Shown: piece by piece, positions 28,730-36,559 of the stretch | How positions within the stretch are numbered: position 1 is the stretch's first letter | How the letters are laid out: every line of letters begins with the position of its first letter | Assembly: GCF_004327355.1 (NCBI RefSeq) | Contig: NZ_QJUM01000025.1 | Span: 36,014-100,013, forward strand | Length of the DNA stretch: 64,000 nt | Source: Phytopseudomonas dryadis | Lineage (GTDB): Bacteria > Pseudomonadota > Gammaproteobacteria > Pseudomonadales > Pseudomonadaceae | Direction of reading: 5' to 3' | Notes under the pieces: model-generated | Databases searched by the model: none | Seen by the model: only the letters and a program-made list of their open reading frames with translations | What the model was told of the DNA's origin: nothing | Program-made: the position numbers and the translations under genes

Positions 28730-28767
28730 ACAAGTGACAGTCCGCGGGTGGATCGGCGCGCAAGCCC

Positions 28768-29176
28768 GTAGCCTGGGTTGAGCTCGGCGAAACCCGGGTT
28801 GCCCCGCCCCGGGTGTCCGTTCGCAGGCAGAGGGCCCACCTGTAGGCGCGTCGACCCCGGCGCGATGCGTTGGTGGCCATTCAGCAGAATCTGCGCTGCG
28901 CTCGCCATTCGCTGCGAGGTCGCAGCTCCTACACAAGTGTGACAGTTCAAGGGTGGATTGGCGCGCAAGCCCGTAGCCTGGGTTGAGCTCGGCGAAACCC
29001 GGGTTGCCCCGCCCCGGGTGTCCGTTCGCAGGCAGAGGGCCCACCTGTAGGCGCGTCGATCCCGGCGCGATGCGCTGGTGGCCATTCAGCAGAGTCTGCG
29101 CTGCGCTCGCCATTCGCTGCGAGGTCGCAGCTCCTACACAAGTGACAGTCCGCGGGTGGATCGGGGCGCAAGGACG
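28768..29176. repeat. Two tandem 205-bp units, each with a REP pair
   Basis: Units start at 28768 and 28973 with GTAGCCTGGGTTGAGCTC and are nearly identical; each contains a REP-type inverted pair (28842-28932 and 29047-29137). A third, more diverged relative lies just before (pair A). No gene is contained, and no transposase for REPs (RAYT) is in the window. Confidence 0.85.
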
Positions 29177-29184
29177 GGCGAATC

Positions 29185-29239
29185 GTACAAGCATTTCTCG
29201 GCATCGTCCTAACCGGCCCGGTAGACGAGTTCCTATCCT
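29185..29239 (+). promoter_or_regulatory. AraC-type operator and promoter of the GH88 operon
   Basis: Half-sites GTACAAG (29185-29191) and GTCCTAAC (29206-29213), 21 bp apart, then exactly 17 bp, then TCCTATCCT (29231-29239, -10 TATCCT). The spacing and words match the TRAP operon promoter at 20401-20456. Confidence 0.7.
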
Positions 29240-29276
29240 GAGCACCCTTACAACAACAATCGAGGAGCGACACGCT

Positions 29277-30536
29277 ATGCCGAATGCAACGCTTTCCCCA
29301 CCCGCCCTGGACGCCGAGCTGGGCCGTCTGGCTGGCGAGGCGCTCGATCTTCTGGCGCGCAAGCTGCTGGAGGACGAGCGCAGCCTGGGTCTGGCCTTTC
29401 CCATCTATACCGACGCAGATGGAAACTGGGTGACCCAGTACGCCTCGGTGTCGGCCGGCTATTCGGGCGAGACCTGGAGCCACGGCAACTGGCATTGCGG
29501 TTTCTGGGTCGGCCTGCTGCTGGCCAGCCATATCCATACCGGCGAGCGGCGCTTCCTCGAACTGGCCCGCGAACGCCTGCGCCTGATCGAGCACCGCGCC
29601 GAGGATCCGCACACCCACGACATCGGTTTCATCTTCGACAGCAGCGCGATTCCCTTCTGGCAACTGACCGGCGAGCGCGACTGCGCCGAGATCGCCCTGC
29701 GCGCCGCCCAGCGTCTACGGGCACGTATCGTCGCCACTGCCGGCGGCGCCTATGTGTCGTCCTGGGGGCCGCTGGACGACCCGCGCGGGCGCAGCAGTTC
29801 GGCCATCGACACCATGGCCAACCTGCCGCTGCTGTACTGGGCCTCGGACTACAGCGGCGACGCCAGCTTCCGCCTGGCCGCCCAGGCCCATGCCGATTGC
29901 ACCTGGGCCCATTTCGTACGCCCCAACCGTTCCACCTACCATGCCCTGGAGTACGACACGGTCAGTGGCGAACGCCTGCGCGGCTACACCTACCAGGGCA
30001 GCGGCGACGAATCCGACTGGAGCCGCGGTCAGGCATGGGCGATCTACGGCTTCACCCAGTCCTGGCTGGAGAGTGCCGACCGGCGCTATGCCGAGCACGC
30101 CCTGGAACTGACCGACTACTACCTCGAGCGGCTCGGCGACGACCCGGTGCCGCCCTGGGATTTCGATGCCCTGCCGCCCCATGACCGGGTGCGCGACACT
30201 GCCACCACGGCCATCGTCGCCTCGGCCCTGCTCGACCTCGCCGCCAGCCTCGACGACGCCCAGCGCGCCGCTTTCCTGCGCGGCAAGGCTGAGTGGATGC
30301 TCACCGGCCTGTGCGCCACCTACCTGGCCCGGGAGCCGGCGCAGCGGGGCTTGCTCACCGATGGCTGCTACTCCATGCCGCACCGCCTGGGAGAACGCGG
30401 CGCGACCCTGTTCGGCGATTTCTACTGCGTCGAGGCCCTGTGCAAATTGCTCTACCCGGGGCGTTTGCGGCCGGCTCACGGGGCGCGTTCGATCGACCTG
30501 CCCGGCGCCGCGGAGGTTTCCCATGCAGCCCATTGA
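29277..30536 (+). CDS. Glycoside hydrolase family 88 (unsaturated glucuronyl hydrolase-like)
   Basis: 419 aa from the ATG at 29277 (GAGGAG upstream). An alpha6/alpha6 barrel protein with the two catalytic-region Asp of GH88 visible: Asp115 in HTHDIGFIFDSS and Asp178 in SSSAIDTMANLPLLYWA; WSRGQAWAIYGFTQ and HDRVRDTATTAIVASALLDL also match. GH88 enzymes hydrate the 4,5-double bond of unsaturated uronic-acid residues to release an open-chain keto-uronate. No signal peptide, so it acts in the cytosol on an imported small molecule. It overlaps the next gene by 14 bp. Confidence 0.85.
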   Translation: MPNATLSPPALDAELGRLAGEALDLLARKLLEDERSLGLAFPIYTDADGNWVTQYASVSAGYSGETWSHGNWHCGFWVGLLLASHIHTGERRFLELARERLRLIEHRAEDPHTHDIGFIFDSSAIPFWQLTGERDCAEIALRAAQRLRARIVATAGGAYVSSWGPLDDPRGRSSSAIDTMANLPLLYWASDYSGDASFRLAAQAHADCTWAHFVRPNRSTYHALEYDTVSGERLRGYTYQGSGDESDWSRGQAWAIYGFTQSWLESADRRYAEHALELTDYYLERLGDDPVPPWDFDALPPHDRVRDTATTAIVASALLDLAASLDDAQRAAFLRGKAEWMLTGLCATYLAREPAQRGLLTDGCYSMPHRLGERGATLFGDFYCVEALCKLLYPGRLRPAHGARSIDLPGAAEVSHAAH

Positions 30537-31698
30537 CAGCTCTACCTGCCTGCCCGTCGACCTGGATCGTGCCGTACTGGTTGGGCGGGTCTGGCGTGGC
30601 GCGCCGCATCATGGCCCTGCGCTGGTCGCGGTACGCGACGGCCAGGTGGTCGACATCAGCCGCAGCGTGGCGCTGATGGCCGACCTGCTCGACCGTGACG
30701 ACCGCCTCGAACTGGCCCGGCACGCCCCCGGCGAAGCCCTCGGGGCGGCCACGGACTGGCTCGCGCGCAGCCTCGACCCGCAGGCCGAGGAGCGCCTGCT
30801 GGCGCCCTGCGACCTGCAGGCGATCAAGGCCTGTGGCGTGACCTTCGCGGTCAGCCTGCTGGAGCGGGTGATCGAGGAGCAGGCCGGCGGCGATGCCGGC
30901 AAGGCCAGGGATATCCGTGCCAGTTTGCAGGCATTGATCGGCGACGACCTGTCGCGTATCCGTCCAGGCTCGCCCGAGGCAGAGGCCCTGCGCGAAGAGC
31001 TGAGCCGGCGCGGCGCCTGGTCGCAATACATGGAAGTGGGCATCGGCCCCGACGCCGAGGTGTTCTCCAAATCCCAGCCGATGTCGGCCGTCGGTTTCGG
31101 CGCCTGCGTCGGCCTGCATCCTCAGTCACAGTGGAACAACCCCGAGCCGGAGATCGTCCTGGCGGTCAACGCCCGGCGCCAGGTGGTCGGCGCCAGCCTG
31201 GGCAACGACGTCAACCTGCGCGATATCGAGGGGCGTAGCGCATTGCTGCTGGGCAAGGCCAAGGACAACAACGGCTCCTGCGCCATCGGCCCGTTCATCC
31301 GCCTGTTCGACGAGCACTTCGACCTGGATACCGTGCGCCAGGCCGAAGTCGGCCTGACCATCGACGGCGCCGACGACGGTTTCCGCCTGCAGGGCCACAG
31401 CCACATGCGCGAGATCAGCCGCGACCCGCAGAACCTGGTCGAGCAGACCTGCGGCGAGCATCACCAGTACCCGGACGGTTTCATGCTGTTTCTCGGCACC
31501 ATGTTCTCGCCGATCCAGGATCGCGGCGAGGCCGGCGCCGGTTTCACCCATCACCTCGGCGACCGGGTGAGCATCGCCACGCCGTCCCTGGGCACGCTGG
31601 TCAACGAGGTGCGCCACTCGACGGCGATCGCGCCCTGGCAGTTCGGCGTGCGCGCGCTGTACCGCAATCTGGGAGAACGAGGTCTTTTGCCCCGCTAG
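30523..31698 (+). CDS. FAH-superfamily sugar-acid dehydratase (XylX-like)
   Basis: 391 aa. Closest in my memory to XylX of the Weimberg xylose pathway (2-keto-3-deoxy-pentonate dehydratase): ACGVTFAVSLLERVIEEQA, WSQYMEVGIGPDAEVFSK, WNNPEPEIVLAVN and LGNDVNLRDIEGRSALLL are shared. Metal-binding Glu/Asp of the FAH fold lie in the last two motifs. The expected product is 2-oxoglutarate semialdehyde, which the next gene would oxidise. Plain fumarylacetoacetase activity is less likely given the dehydrogenase neighbour. Confidence 0.85.
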   Translation: MQPIDSSTCLPVDLDRAVLVGRVWRGAPHHGPALVAVRDGQVVDISRSVALMADLLDRDDRLELARHAPGEALGAATDWLARSLDPQAEERLLAPCDLQAIKACGVTFAVSLLERVIEEQAGGDAGKARDIRASLQALIGDDLSRIRPGSPEAEALREELSRRGAWSQYMEVGIGPDAEVFSKSQPMSAVGFGACVGLHPQSQWNNPEPEIVLAVNARRQVVGASLGNDVNLRDIEGRSALLLGKAKDNNGSCAIGPFIRLFDEHFDLDTVRQAEVGLTIDGADDGFRLQGHSHMREISRDPQNLVEQTCGEHHQYPDGFMLFLGTMFSPIQDRGEAGAGFTHHLGDRVSIATPSLGTLVNEVRHSTAIAPWQFGVRALYRNLGERGLLPR

Positions 31699-31713
31699 CA
31701 AGGAGTGCCAGGC

Positions 31714-33159
31714 ATGCGATTCGACAACTACATCGACGGCCGCTGGCGCGCAGGCGCCGAGTACCGCGGCAATCTCAACCCGTCCGACCAGGACGACCTG
31801 ATCGGCGACTATGCCCAGGCGGATGCCGGGCAGACCGGCGAAGCCATCGCCGCCGCCCGCGCGGCGTTCCCGGCCTGGGCGCAGGTGTCCCCGCAGCAGC
31901 GCTTCGACATACTCGACGGTGCCGGCAGCCTGATCCTCGCCCGCCGTGAAGAACTCGGCCGGCTGCTCGCCCGTGAGGAGGGCAAGACCCTGCCCGAGGC
32001 GATCGCCGAAGTCGGTCGCGCCGGACAGATCTTCAAGTTCTTCGCCGGCGAGGCCCTGCGCCTGCACGGCGAGATTCTCGGCTCGGTGCGTCCCGGCCTG
32101 AACGTCGAGGTGACCCGGGAACCGCTCGGCGTGGTGGGGTTGATCACGCCGTGGAATTTCCCCATGGCGATACCGGCCTGGAAGATCGCCCCGGCCCTGG
32201 CCTACGGCAACACCCTGGTGTTCAAACCGGCTGAACTGGTGCCGGGCTGTGCCTGGGCGCTGGTCGACATCCTCAATGAAGCCGGCGTGCCCGGGGGCGT
32301 GGTCAACCTGGTCATGGGCGCCGGCGCGGTGGTCGGGCAGGCGTTGAGCGAGTCGCCACAGGTCGATGCCGTCAGCTTTACCGGTTCGGTGCACACCGGC
32401 CAGCGCATCGCCGCGGCCTGCCTGCCGCTGCGCAAGAAGCTGCAACTGGAGATGGGCGGCAAGAATCCCATGGTGGTGCTCGACGACGCCGACCTCGAGG
32501 TGGCGGTCGAGGCCTGCATCAACGGAGCCTTCCATGCCACCGGCCAGCGCTGTACCGCTTCCAGCCGGCTGATCGTCACCGCCGGCATCCATGACCGCTT
32601 CGTCGCGGCGATGCTCGAGCGCATGGCCGCTCTGCGCGTCGGCCATGCCCTGGAGGCGGCGGTGGACATCGGCCCGGTGGTGGATGCCGCGCAACTGCGC
32701 CGGAACCAGGCTTACCTCGACGTGGCCAGGGCCGAAGGCGGCCTGGTGCACGGCGGCGAACTGCTGGAGCGGGACACGCGCGGTTTCTTCATGCGCCCGG
32801 CGCTGGTGGTCGGCGCCGAGCCGCACATGCGCATCAGCCGTGAGGAAGTCTTCGGGCCCATCGCCTCGATCCTGCGGGCCGAGGACTATGCCGAGGCCCT
32901 GGCCATGGCCAACGACAGCGAGTTCGGCCTGTCGGCGGGCATCTGCACCCGCTCCCTGAGCCATGCCAGCCACTTCAAGCGGCATGTCCAGGCCGGCATG
33001 GTGATGATCAACGCGGCCACCGCCGGGGTCGATTACCACGTGCCTTTCGGCGGGCGCAAACATTCCAGCTACGGCCCCAGGGAGCAGGGCAGCCATGCCC
33101 GTGAGTTCTACACCCTGGTGAAGACCACCTACCTGAACGCGGGCAGCGTGCCGGCCTGA
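31714..33159 (+). CDS. Aldehyde dehydrogenase, probable 2-oxoglutarate semialdehyde dehydrogenase
   Basis: 481 aa from the ATG at 31714 (AAGGAG upstream). Full NAD(P)-dependent family with ITPWNFPMAIPAWKIAPAL, the catalytic Glu in LQLEMGGKNPMVV and Cys in HATGQRCTASSRL, and REEVFGPIASIL. Its position after a XylX-like dehydratase points to 2-oxoglutarate semialdehyde as substrate, giving 2-oxoglutarate. Last gene of the second catabolic operon. Confidence 0.9.
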   Translation: MRFDNYIDGRWRAGAEYRGNLNPSDQDDLIGDYAQADAGQTGEAIAAARAAFPAWAQVSPQQRFDILDGAGSLILARREELGRLLAREEGKTLPEAIAEVGRAGQIFKFFAGEALRLHGEILGSVRPGLNVEVTREPLGVVGLITPWNFPMAIPAWKIAPALAYGNTLVFKPAELVPGCAWALVDILNEAGVPGGVVNLVMGAGAVVGQALSESPQVDAVSFTGSVHTGQRIAAACLPLRKKLQLEMGGKNPMVVLDDADLEVAVEACINGAFHATGQRCTASSRLIVTAGIHDRFVAAMLERMAALRVGHALEAAVDIGPVVDAAQLRRNQAYLDVARAEGGLVHGGELLERDTRGFFMRPALVVGAEPHMRISREEVFGPIASILRAEDYAEALAMANDSEFGLSAGICTRSLSHASHFKRHVQAGMVMINAATAGVDYHVPFGGRKHSSYGPREQGSHAREFYTLVKTTYLNAGSVPA

Positions 33160-33505
33160 GCCAGCGATTCCATCGTCCAGAGGCCATGTTGTCGCGCGGC
33201 AGGATGGGTGATAACCCATCGATTGCCGATGGGTTATCACCTGCGCGGCCCGATCCGCTCTGCCATGTCGGTTTCAGGCGAGCCGAATCCTCGAAGATTG
33301 CCGCCGTTGCGCGCAACGCCTTTCCTTACCTGCCATCCATTGCGATATGTCGCGGTGCGCCGAAAAGCCTCTGCGCGCCGTCGTGGTGCGTCGCAGTGCC
33401 GCAATAATGCGGGTGTCGGGCGATTCGGGTTCAGTCTGCGCCAAAACAGGGCTAAGCTTGTCCACCTCTCTCAACATGTCCTGATGTCGGTAAGGTGTGA
33501 TGCTC
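33160..33505. other. Intergenic stretch with a palindrome
   Basis: 346 bp marking the end of the catabolic insertion. It contains AGGATGGGTGATAACCCATC-GATTGCC-GATGGGTTATCAC (33201-33240), related to the hairpin at 19211. The last 80 bp, with GTAAGGTG before the next gene, are the likely leader of the binding-protein genes. Confidence 0.6.
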
Positions 33506-34261
33506 ATGTGGAAACGTCTGTGGTTGGCGGCGGCTGGAGCCCTGCTATTGATGGCATCGGTAGCGCGCGCCGAGATCGACCCGAACTACAACGTGGTGTT
33601 GCTGACGGAAAACTTTCCGCCTTACAACATGGCGATCAACGGCAAGAACTTCGCCCAAGAAGACAATATCGACGGCATCGCCGCGGACATCGTCCGTGAG
33701 ATGTTCAAGCGTGCCGGCGTGTCCTATAGCCTGACCCTGCGCTTTCCCTGGGATCGCATCTATAAGCTCGCTCTGGAAAAGCCGGGCTATGGCGTCTTCG
33801 TCACCGCGCGCCTGCCGGAGCGCGAGTCGCTGTTCAAGTGGGTCGGCCCCATCGGCCCCGACGACTGGGTACTGCTCGCCCGGGCGGACAGCGACCTGCA
33901 GGTGAACGACCTGCAGCAGGCCGGCCAGTACAGGATCGGCGCCTACAAGGGCGATGCCATCGCCGAGTACCTGGAGGGCGAGCAACTGCAGCCCATTACC
34001 GCATTGCGCGATCAGGAAAACGCCCGGAAACTGATGGCGGGGCAGATCGACCTGTGGGCCACGGGAGACCCGGCCGGGCGTTACCTGGCCAGGCAGGAAG
34101 GGGTGAGTGGCCTGAAGACGGTATTGCGCTTCAACAGTGCCCAGCTGTATCTGGCGCTGAACAAGGACGTGCCCGACGAGGTGGTACAGAAGCTGCAAGC
34201 CGAACTGGACAAAATGCGCAGCGAAGGCTTCGTCGACGATATTCTCGGCAGTTATCTATAG
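33506..34261 (+). CDS. Periplasmic solute-binding protein (SBP_bac_3 type), copy 1
   Basis: 251 aa from the ATG at 33506 (MWKRLWL, matching its paralogue); GTG at 33497 and ATG at 33500 are alternatives. Signal peptide to about ASVARA. The mature part starts EIDPNYNVVLLTENFPPYNMAING and has an Arg-containing ligand loop near GVFVTARLPERESLFKWVGPI. No ABC permease or ATPase genes are nearby, so it is an orphan receptor or signalling binding protein. Its paralogue follows 104 bp later. Confidence 0.87.
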   Translation: MWKRLWLAAAGALLLMASVARAEIDPNYNVVLLTENFPPYNMAINGKNFAQEDNIDGIAADIVREMFKRAGVSYSLTLRFPWDRIYKLALEKPGYGVFVTARLPERESLFKWVGPIGPDDWVLLARADSDLQVNDLQQAGQYRIGAYKGDAIAEYLEGEQLQPITALRDQENARKLMAGQIDLWATGDPAGRYLARQEGVSGLKTVLRFNSAQLYLALNKDVPDEVVQKLQAELDKMRSEGFVDDILGSYL

Positions 34262-34365
34262 GGCGGGATCGCCATGAGCCCGCCACCATGGATGACGGCG
34301 TGATGTCGCCGGGTTTGCAAGGAAGCCGCTGACCATAACCATAAATCAAGCGGGCGGGACGACTC

Positions 34366-35121
34366 ATGTGGAAAACTGTGAAAAGCGTATGGCTGTGCGG
34401 GCTCCTCATCGCGGCCGGTGCGGCCAGGGCCGAATTGGCGGCTGACTACAAGGTGGTGTTGCTCACGGAGAATTTCCCGCCATTCAACATGTCGGTGGAT
34501 GACAAGAACTTCGCCCGGGACGATGGCATCGATGGCATCAGCGCCGAGATCGTCCGCGAGATGTTCAAGCGCGCCAAGATCGACTACAGCCTGAGCCTGC
34601 GCTTTCCCTGGGATCGCCTGTACAAGCTGACCCTGGACAAGCCCAACTACGGCCTGTTTTCCACCACCTTCACCCCCGAGCGGCAACCGCTGTTCAAGTG
34701 GGTCGGCCCCCTGGCCAGGACCGGTTGGGTGCTGCTCGCCGCGCCGGGCAACAACCTCAGCGTCAACAGCCTGAAAGAGGCTGGCCAGTACACCATCGGC
34801 GCCTACAAGAACGATGCGGTCAGCCAGCACCTGGAAAACCAGGGCCTGTCGCCGGTCAACGCGCTGCGTGACCAGGAGAACGTGAAAAAACTCACCAGCG
34901 GCAAGATCGACCTGTGGGCCACCACCGATCCGGTCGGCCGCTACCTGGCCAAGCAGGAAGGCGTCAGCGGCCTGGTCACGGTGCTGCGCTTCAACGACGC
35001 CGAGCTGTACCTGGCGCTGAACAAGGACACGCCGGATGAAGTGGTGCAACGCCTGCAGAAGGCGCTCGATGAGCTGCGCAACGAAGGTTTCGTCGACGAG
35101 ATGACCAACAGCTACCTGTAA
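34366..35121 (+). CDS. Periplasmic solute-binding protein (SBP_bac_3 type), copy 2
   Basis: 251 aa, clearly a tandem duplicate of the preceding gene (VVLLTENFPP, EMFKRA, SLRFPWDR, LFKWVGPL, GQYTIGAYKNDA, LYLALNKD all shared). Signal peptide MWKTVKSVWLCGLLIAAGAARA. Differences cluster at the ligand loop (TTFTPERQ versus TARLPERE), so ligands may differ. A strong terminator follows. Confidence 0.88.
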   Translation: MWKTVKSVWLCGLLIAAGAARAELAADYKVVLLTENFPPFNMSVDDKNFARDDGIDGISAEIVREMFKRAKIDYSLSLRFPWDRLYKLTLDKPNYGLFSTTFTPERQPLFKWVGPLARTGWVLLAAPGNNLSVNSLKEAGQYTIGAYKNDAVSQHLENQGLSPVNALRDQENVKKLTSGKIDLWATTDPVGRYLAKQEGVSGLVTVLRFNDAELYLALNKDTPDEVVQRLQKALDELRNEGFVDEMTNSYL

Positions 35122-35132
35122 ACGCGGGCCCG

Positions 35133-35170
35133 AAAAAAGCCCGGTACGGCATGGCCGTACCGGGCTTTTT
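35133..35170 (+). terminator. Rho-independent terminator
   Basis: GCCCGGTACGGC-ATG-GCCGTACCGGGC, a 12-bp perfect stem flanked by AAAAAA and TTTTT. It ends the binding-protein genes and, being symmetrical, probably also the convergent ctpA transcript. Confidence 0.92.
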
Positions 35171-35213
35171 CAATGGCGGGTAACCCAGCAAGCGGGGTCA
35201 CGGCGCAGTGGTT

Positions 35214-36527
35214 TCAGGGGGTGCGGGTGACGTTCAGCCCCTTGAGCAGGTTGAGGGCCTGGCTCAACTGGTAGTCATCGTCCTGCGGCCGCGCCGGCTG
35301 GCTGGCTTTACCCTGGCTTGGCCGATCGGCGCCACCGTTGCCGTTGCCCAGGTGACCTTGCAGGTCGGCTTCCTTGAGGCTCGGGTCGTCGTTCTCACGG
35401 GTCAGCCTGGCCCGCGCCACTTCGACGTCGGGGACGATGCCCTGGGCCTGGATAGAGCGGCCGTTGGGGGTGAAGTACAGGGCGGTGGTGAGCTTCAGGG
35501 CGCGGTCGTTGTTCAGCGGCAGCACGGTCTGTACCGAGCCCTTGCCGAAGCTGTCGGTGCCCATCACCACGCCGCGTTTGTGATCCTGCAGGGCGCCGGC
35601 GACGATTTCCGAGGCTGAAGCGCTGCCGCCGTTGATCAGCACCACCAGTGGCACGCCTTCGCTGGCGTCGAGCGGGTCGGCGGAGAAGCGCAGTTCCGAG
35701 TTGGGGATACGGCCCTTGGTGTAGACGATCAGGCCCTGCTTGAGGAAGTGATCCGCCACCTCGACGGCCGACTGCAGCACGCCACCCGGGTTGTTGCGCA
35801 GGTCGAGCACCAGGCCGCTGAGCTTCTTGCCGTTGTCCTTGCGCAGCTTGTTCAGGGCCTTGCCGACTTCCTCGCCGGTGTTGACCTGGAACTGGGTGAC
35901 GCGGATGTAGCCGTAACCGGGGTCGAGCAACTGGCTCTTGACGCTGGTGACCTTGATCACCGCGCGCGCCAGTTCCACGTCGAACGGCCTGCCGCCATCG
36001 CGTACCAGGGTCAGGACGATCTTGCTGCCGGCCTTGCCGCGCATCTTCTCCACGGCTTCCATCATCGACAGGCCCTTGGTCGGCTTGCCGTCGATCTTGA
36101 CGATCAGGTCCCCAGGCTGGATGCCGGCCCTGGACGCCGGCGTGTCGTCGATGGGCGAGACCACCTTGACGAAGCCATCCTCCATGCCCACCTCGATGCC
36201 CAGGCCGCCGAACTCGCCGCTGGTGCTTTCCTGCAGCTCGAGGAAGGCCTGCGGGTCGAGGTAGGCGGAGTGTGGGTCGAGGTTGCTGAGCATGCCCTTG
36301 ATCGCGTTTTCCAGCAGGGTCTTGTCGCTGACCGGCTCGACGTAGGCGGCCTTGATGCGGTCCATCACCTCGGCGAAGGTGCGCAACTCGTCCAGTGGCA
36401 GTGGCGGCACGCTCTCGCTGGTCGGCGGCGGAGGCGCGATGGGCGCCTGGTCGGCATGCAGCAGCGGTGCGCCACTGAGCAGAGCGATCGCCAGGGCCAG
36501 GGACGTGAGGCGGGACAATTGCGGCAT
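35214..36527 (-). CDS. ctpA: Carboxy-terminal processing protease CtpA (S41)
   Basis: 437 aa. Signal peptide MPQLSRLTSLALAIALLSGAPLLHA, a PDZ domain (about residues 95-180, GLGIEVGMEDGFVKVVSPIDDTPA), and the S41 core with nucleophile Ser in NGGSASASEIVAGAL and the catalytic Lys in DSFGKGSVQ. It degrades periplasmic substrates from the C-terminus; in P. aeruginosa CtpA controls peptidoglycan hydrolases. It lies directly after the EnvC-like gene on the same strand. A Gln/Pro-rich tail follows the protease domain. Confidence 0.95.
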   Translation of the reverse strand: MPQLSRLTSLALAIALLSGAPLLHADQAPIAPPPPTSESVPPLPLDELRTFAEVMDRIKAAYVEPVSDKTLLENAIKGMLSNLDPHSAYLDPQAFLELQESTSGEFGGLGIEVGMEDGFVKVVSPIDDTPASRAGIQPGDLIVKIDGKPTKGLSMMEAVEKMRGKAGSKIVLTLVRDGGRPFDVELARAVIKVTSVKSQLLDPGYGYIRVTQFQVNTGEEVGKALNKLRKDNGKKLSGLVLDLRNNPGGVLQSAVEVADHFLKQGLIVYTKGRIPNSELRFSADPLDASEGVPLVVLINGGSASASEIVAGALQDHKRGVVMGTDSFGKGSVQTVLPLNNDRALKLTTALYFTPNGRSIQAQGIVPDVEVARARLTRENDDPSLKEADLQGHLGNGNGGADRPSQGKASQPARPQDDDYQLSQALNLLKGLNVTRTP

Positions 36528-36559
36528 ATCGAGCTAACTCCTACGGAATGAGGTGGCGC

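Larger units (their letters stand above)
28443..29276. other. 834-bp repeat-rich spacer before the GH88 operon
   Basis: No credible gene. It begins with a GGTGGAT/ATCCACC palindrome (28476-28516), continues with a half palindrome CCCGGGTGTCGCTACGCTCGACCCGGGCTAC (broken here as about 28540-28560) and three REP-type inverted pairs in a 205-bp tandem array, and ends with the AraC-type promoter at 29185-29239 and the GAGGAG ribosome site of the GH88 gene. Confidence 0.8.

Noticed and set aside
28768..29176. Possible CRISPR or transposon in the 205-bp repeats
   Set aside because: The whole unit is repeated with no unique spacers, and there is no transposase; it is a REP-containing tandem duplication.
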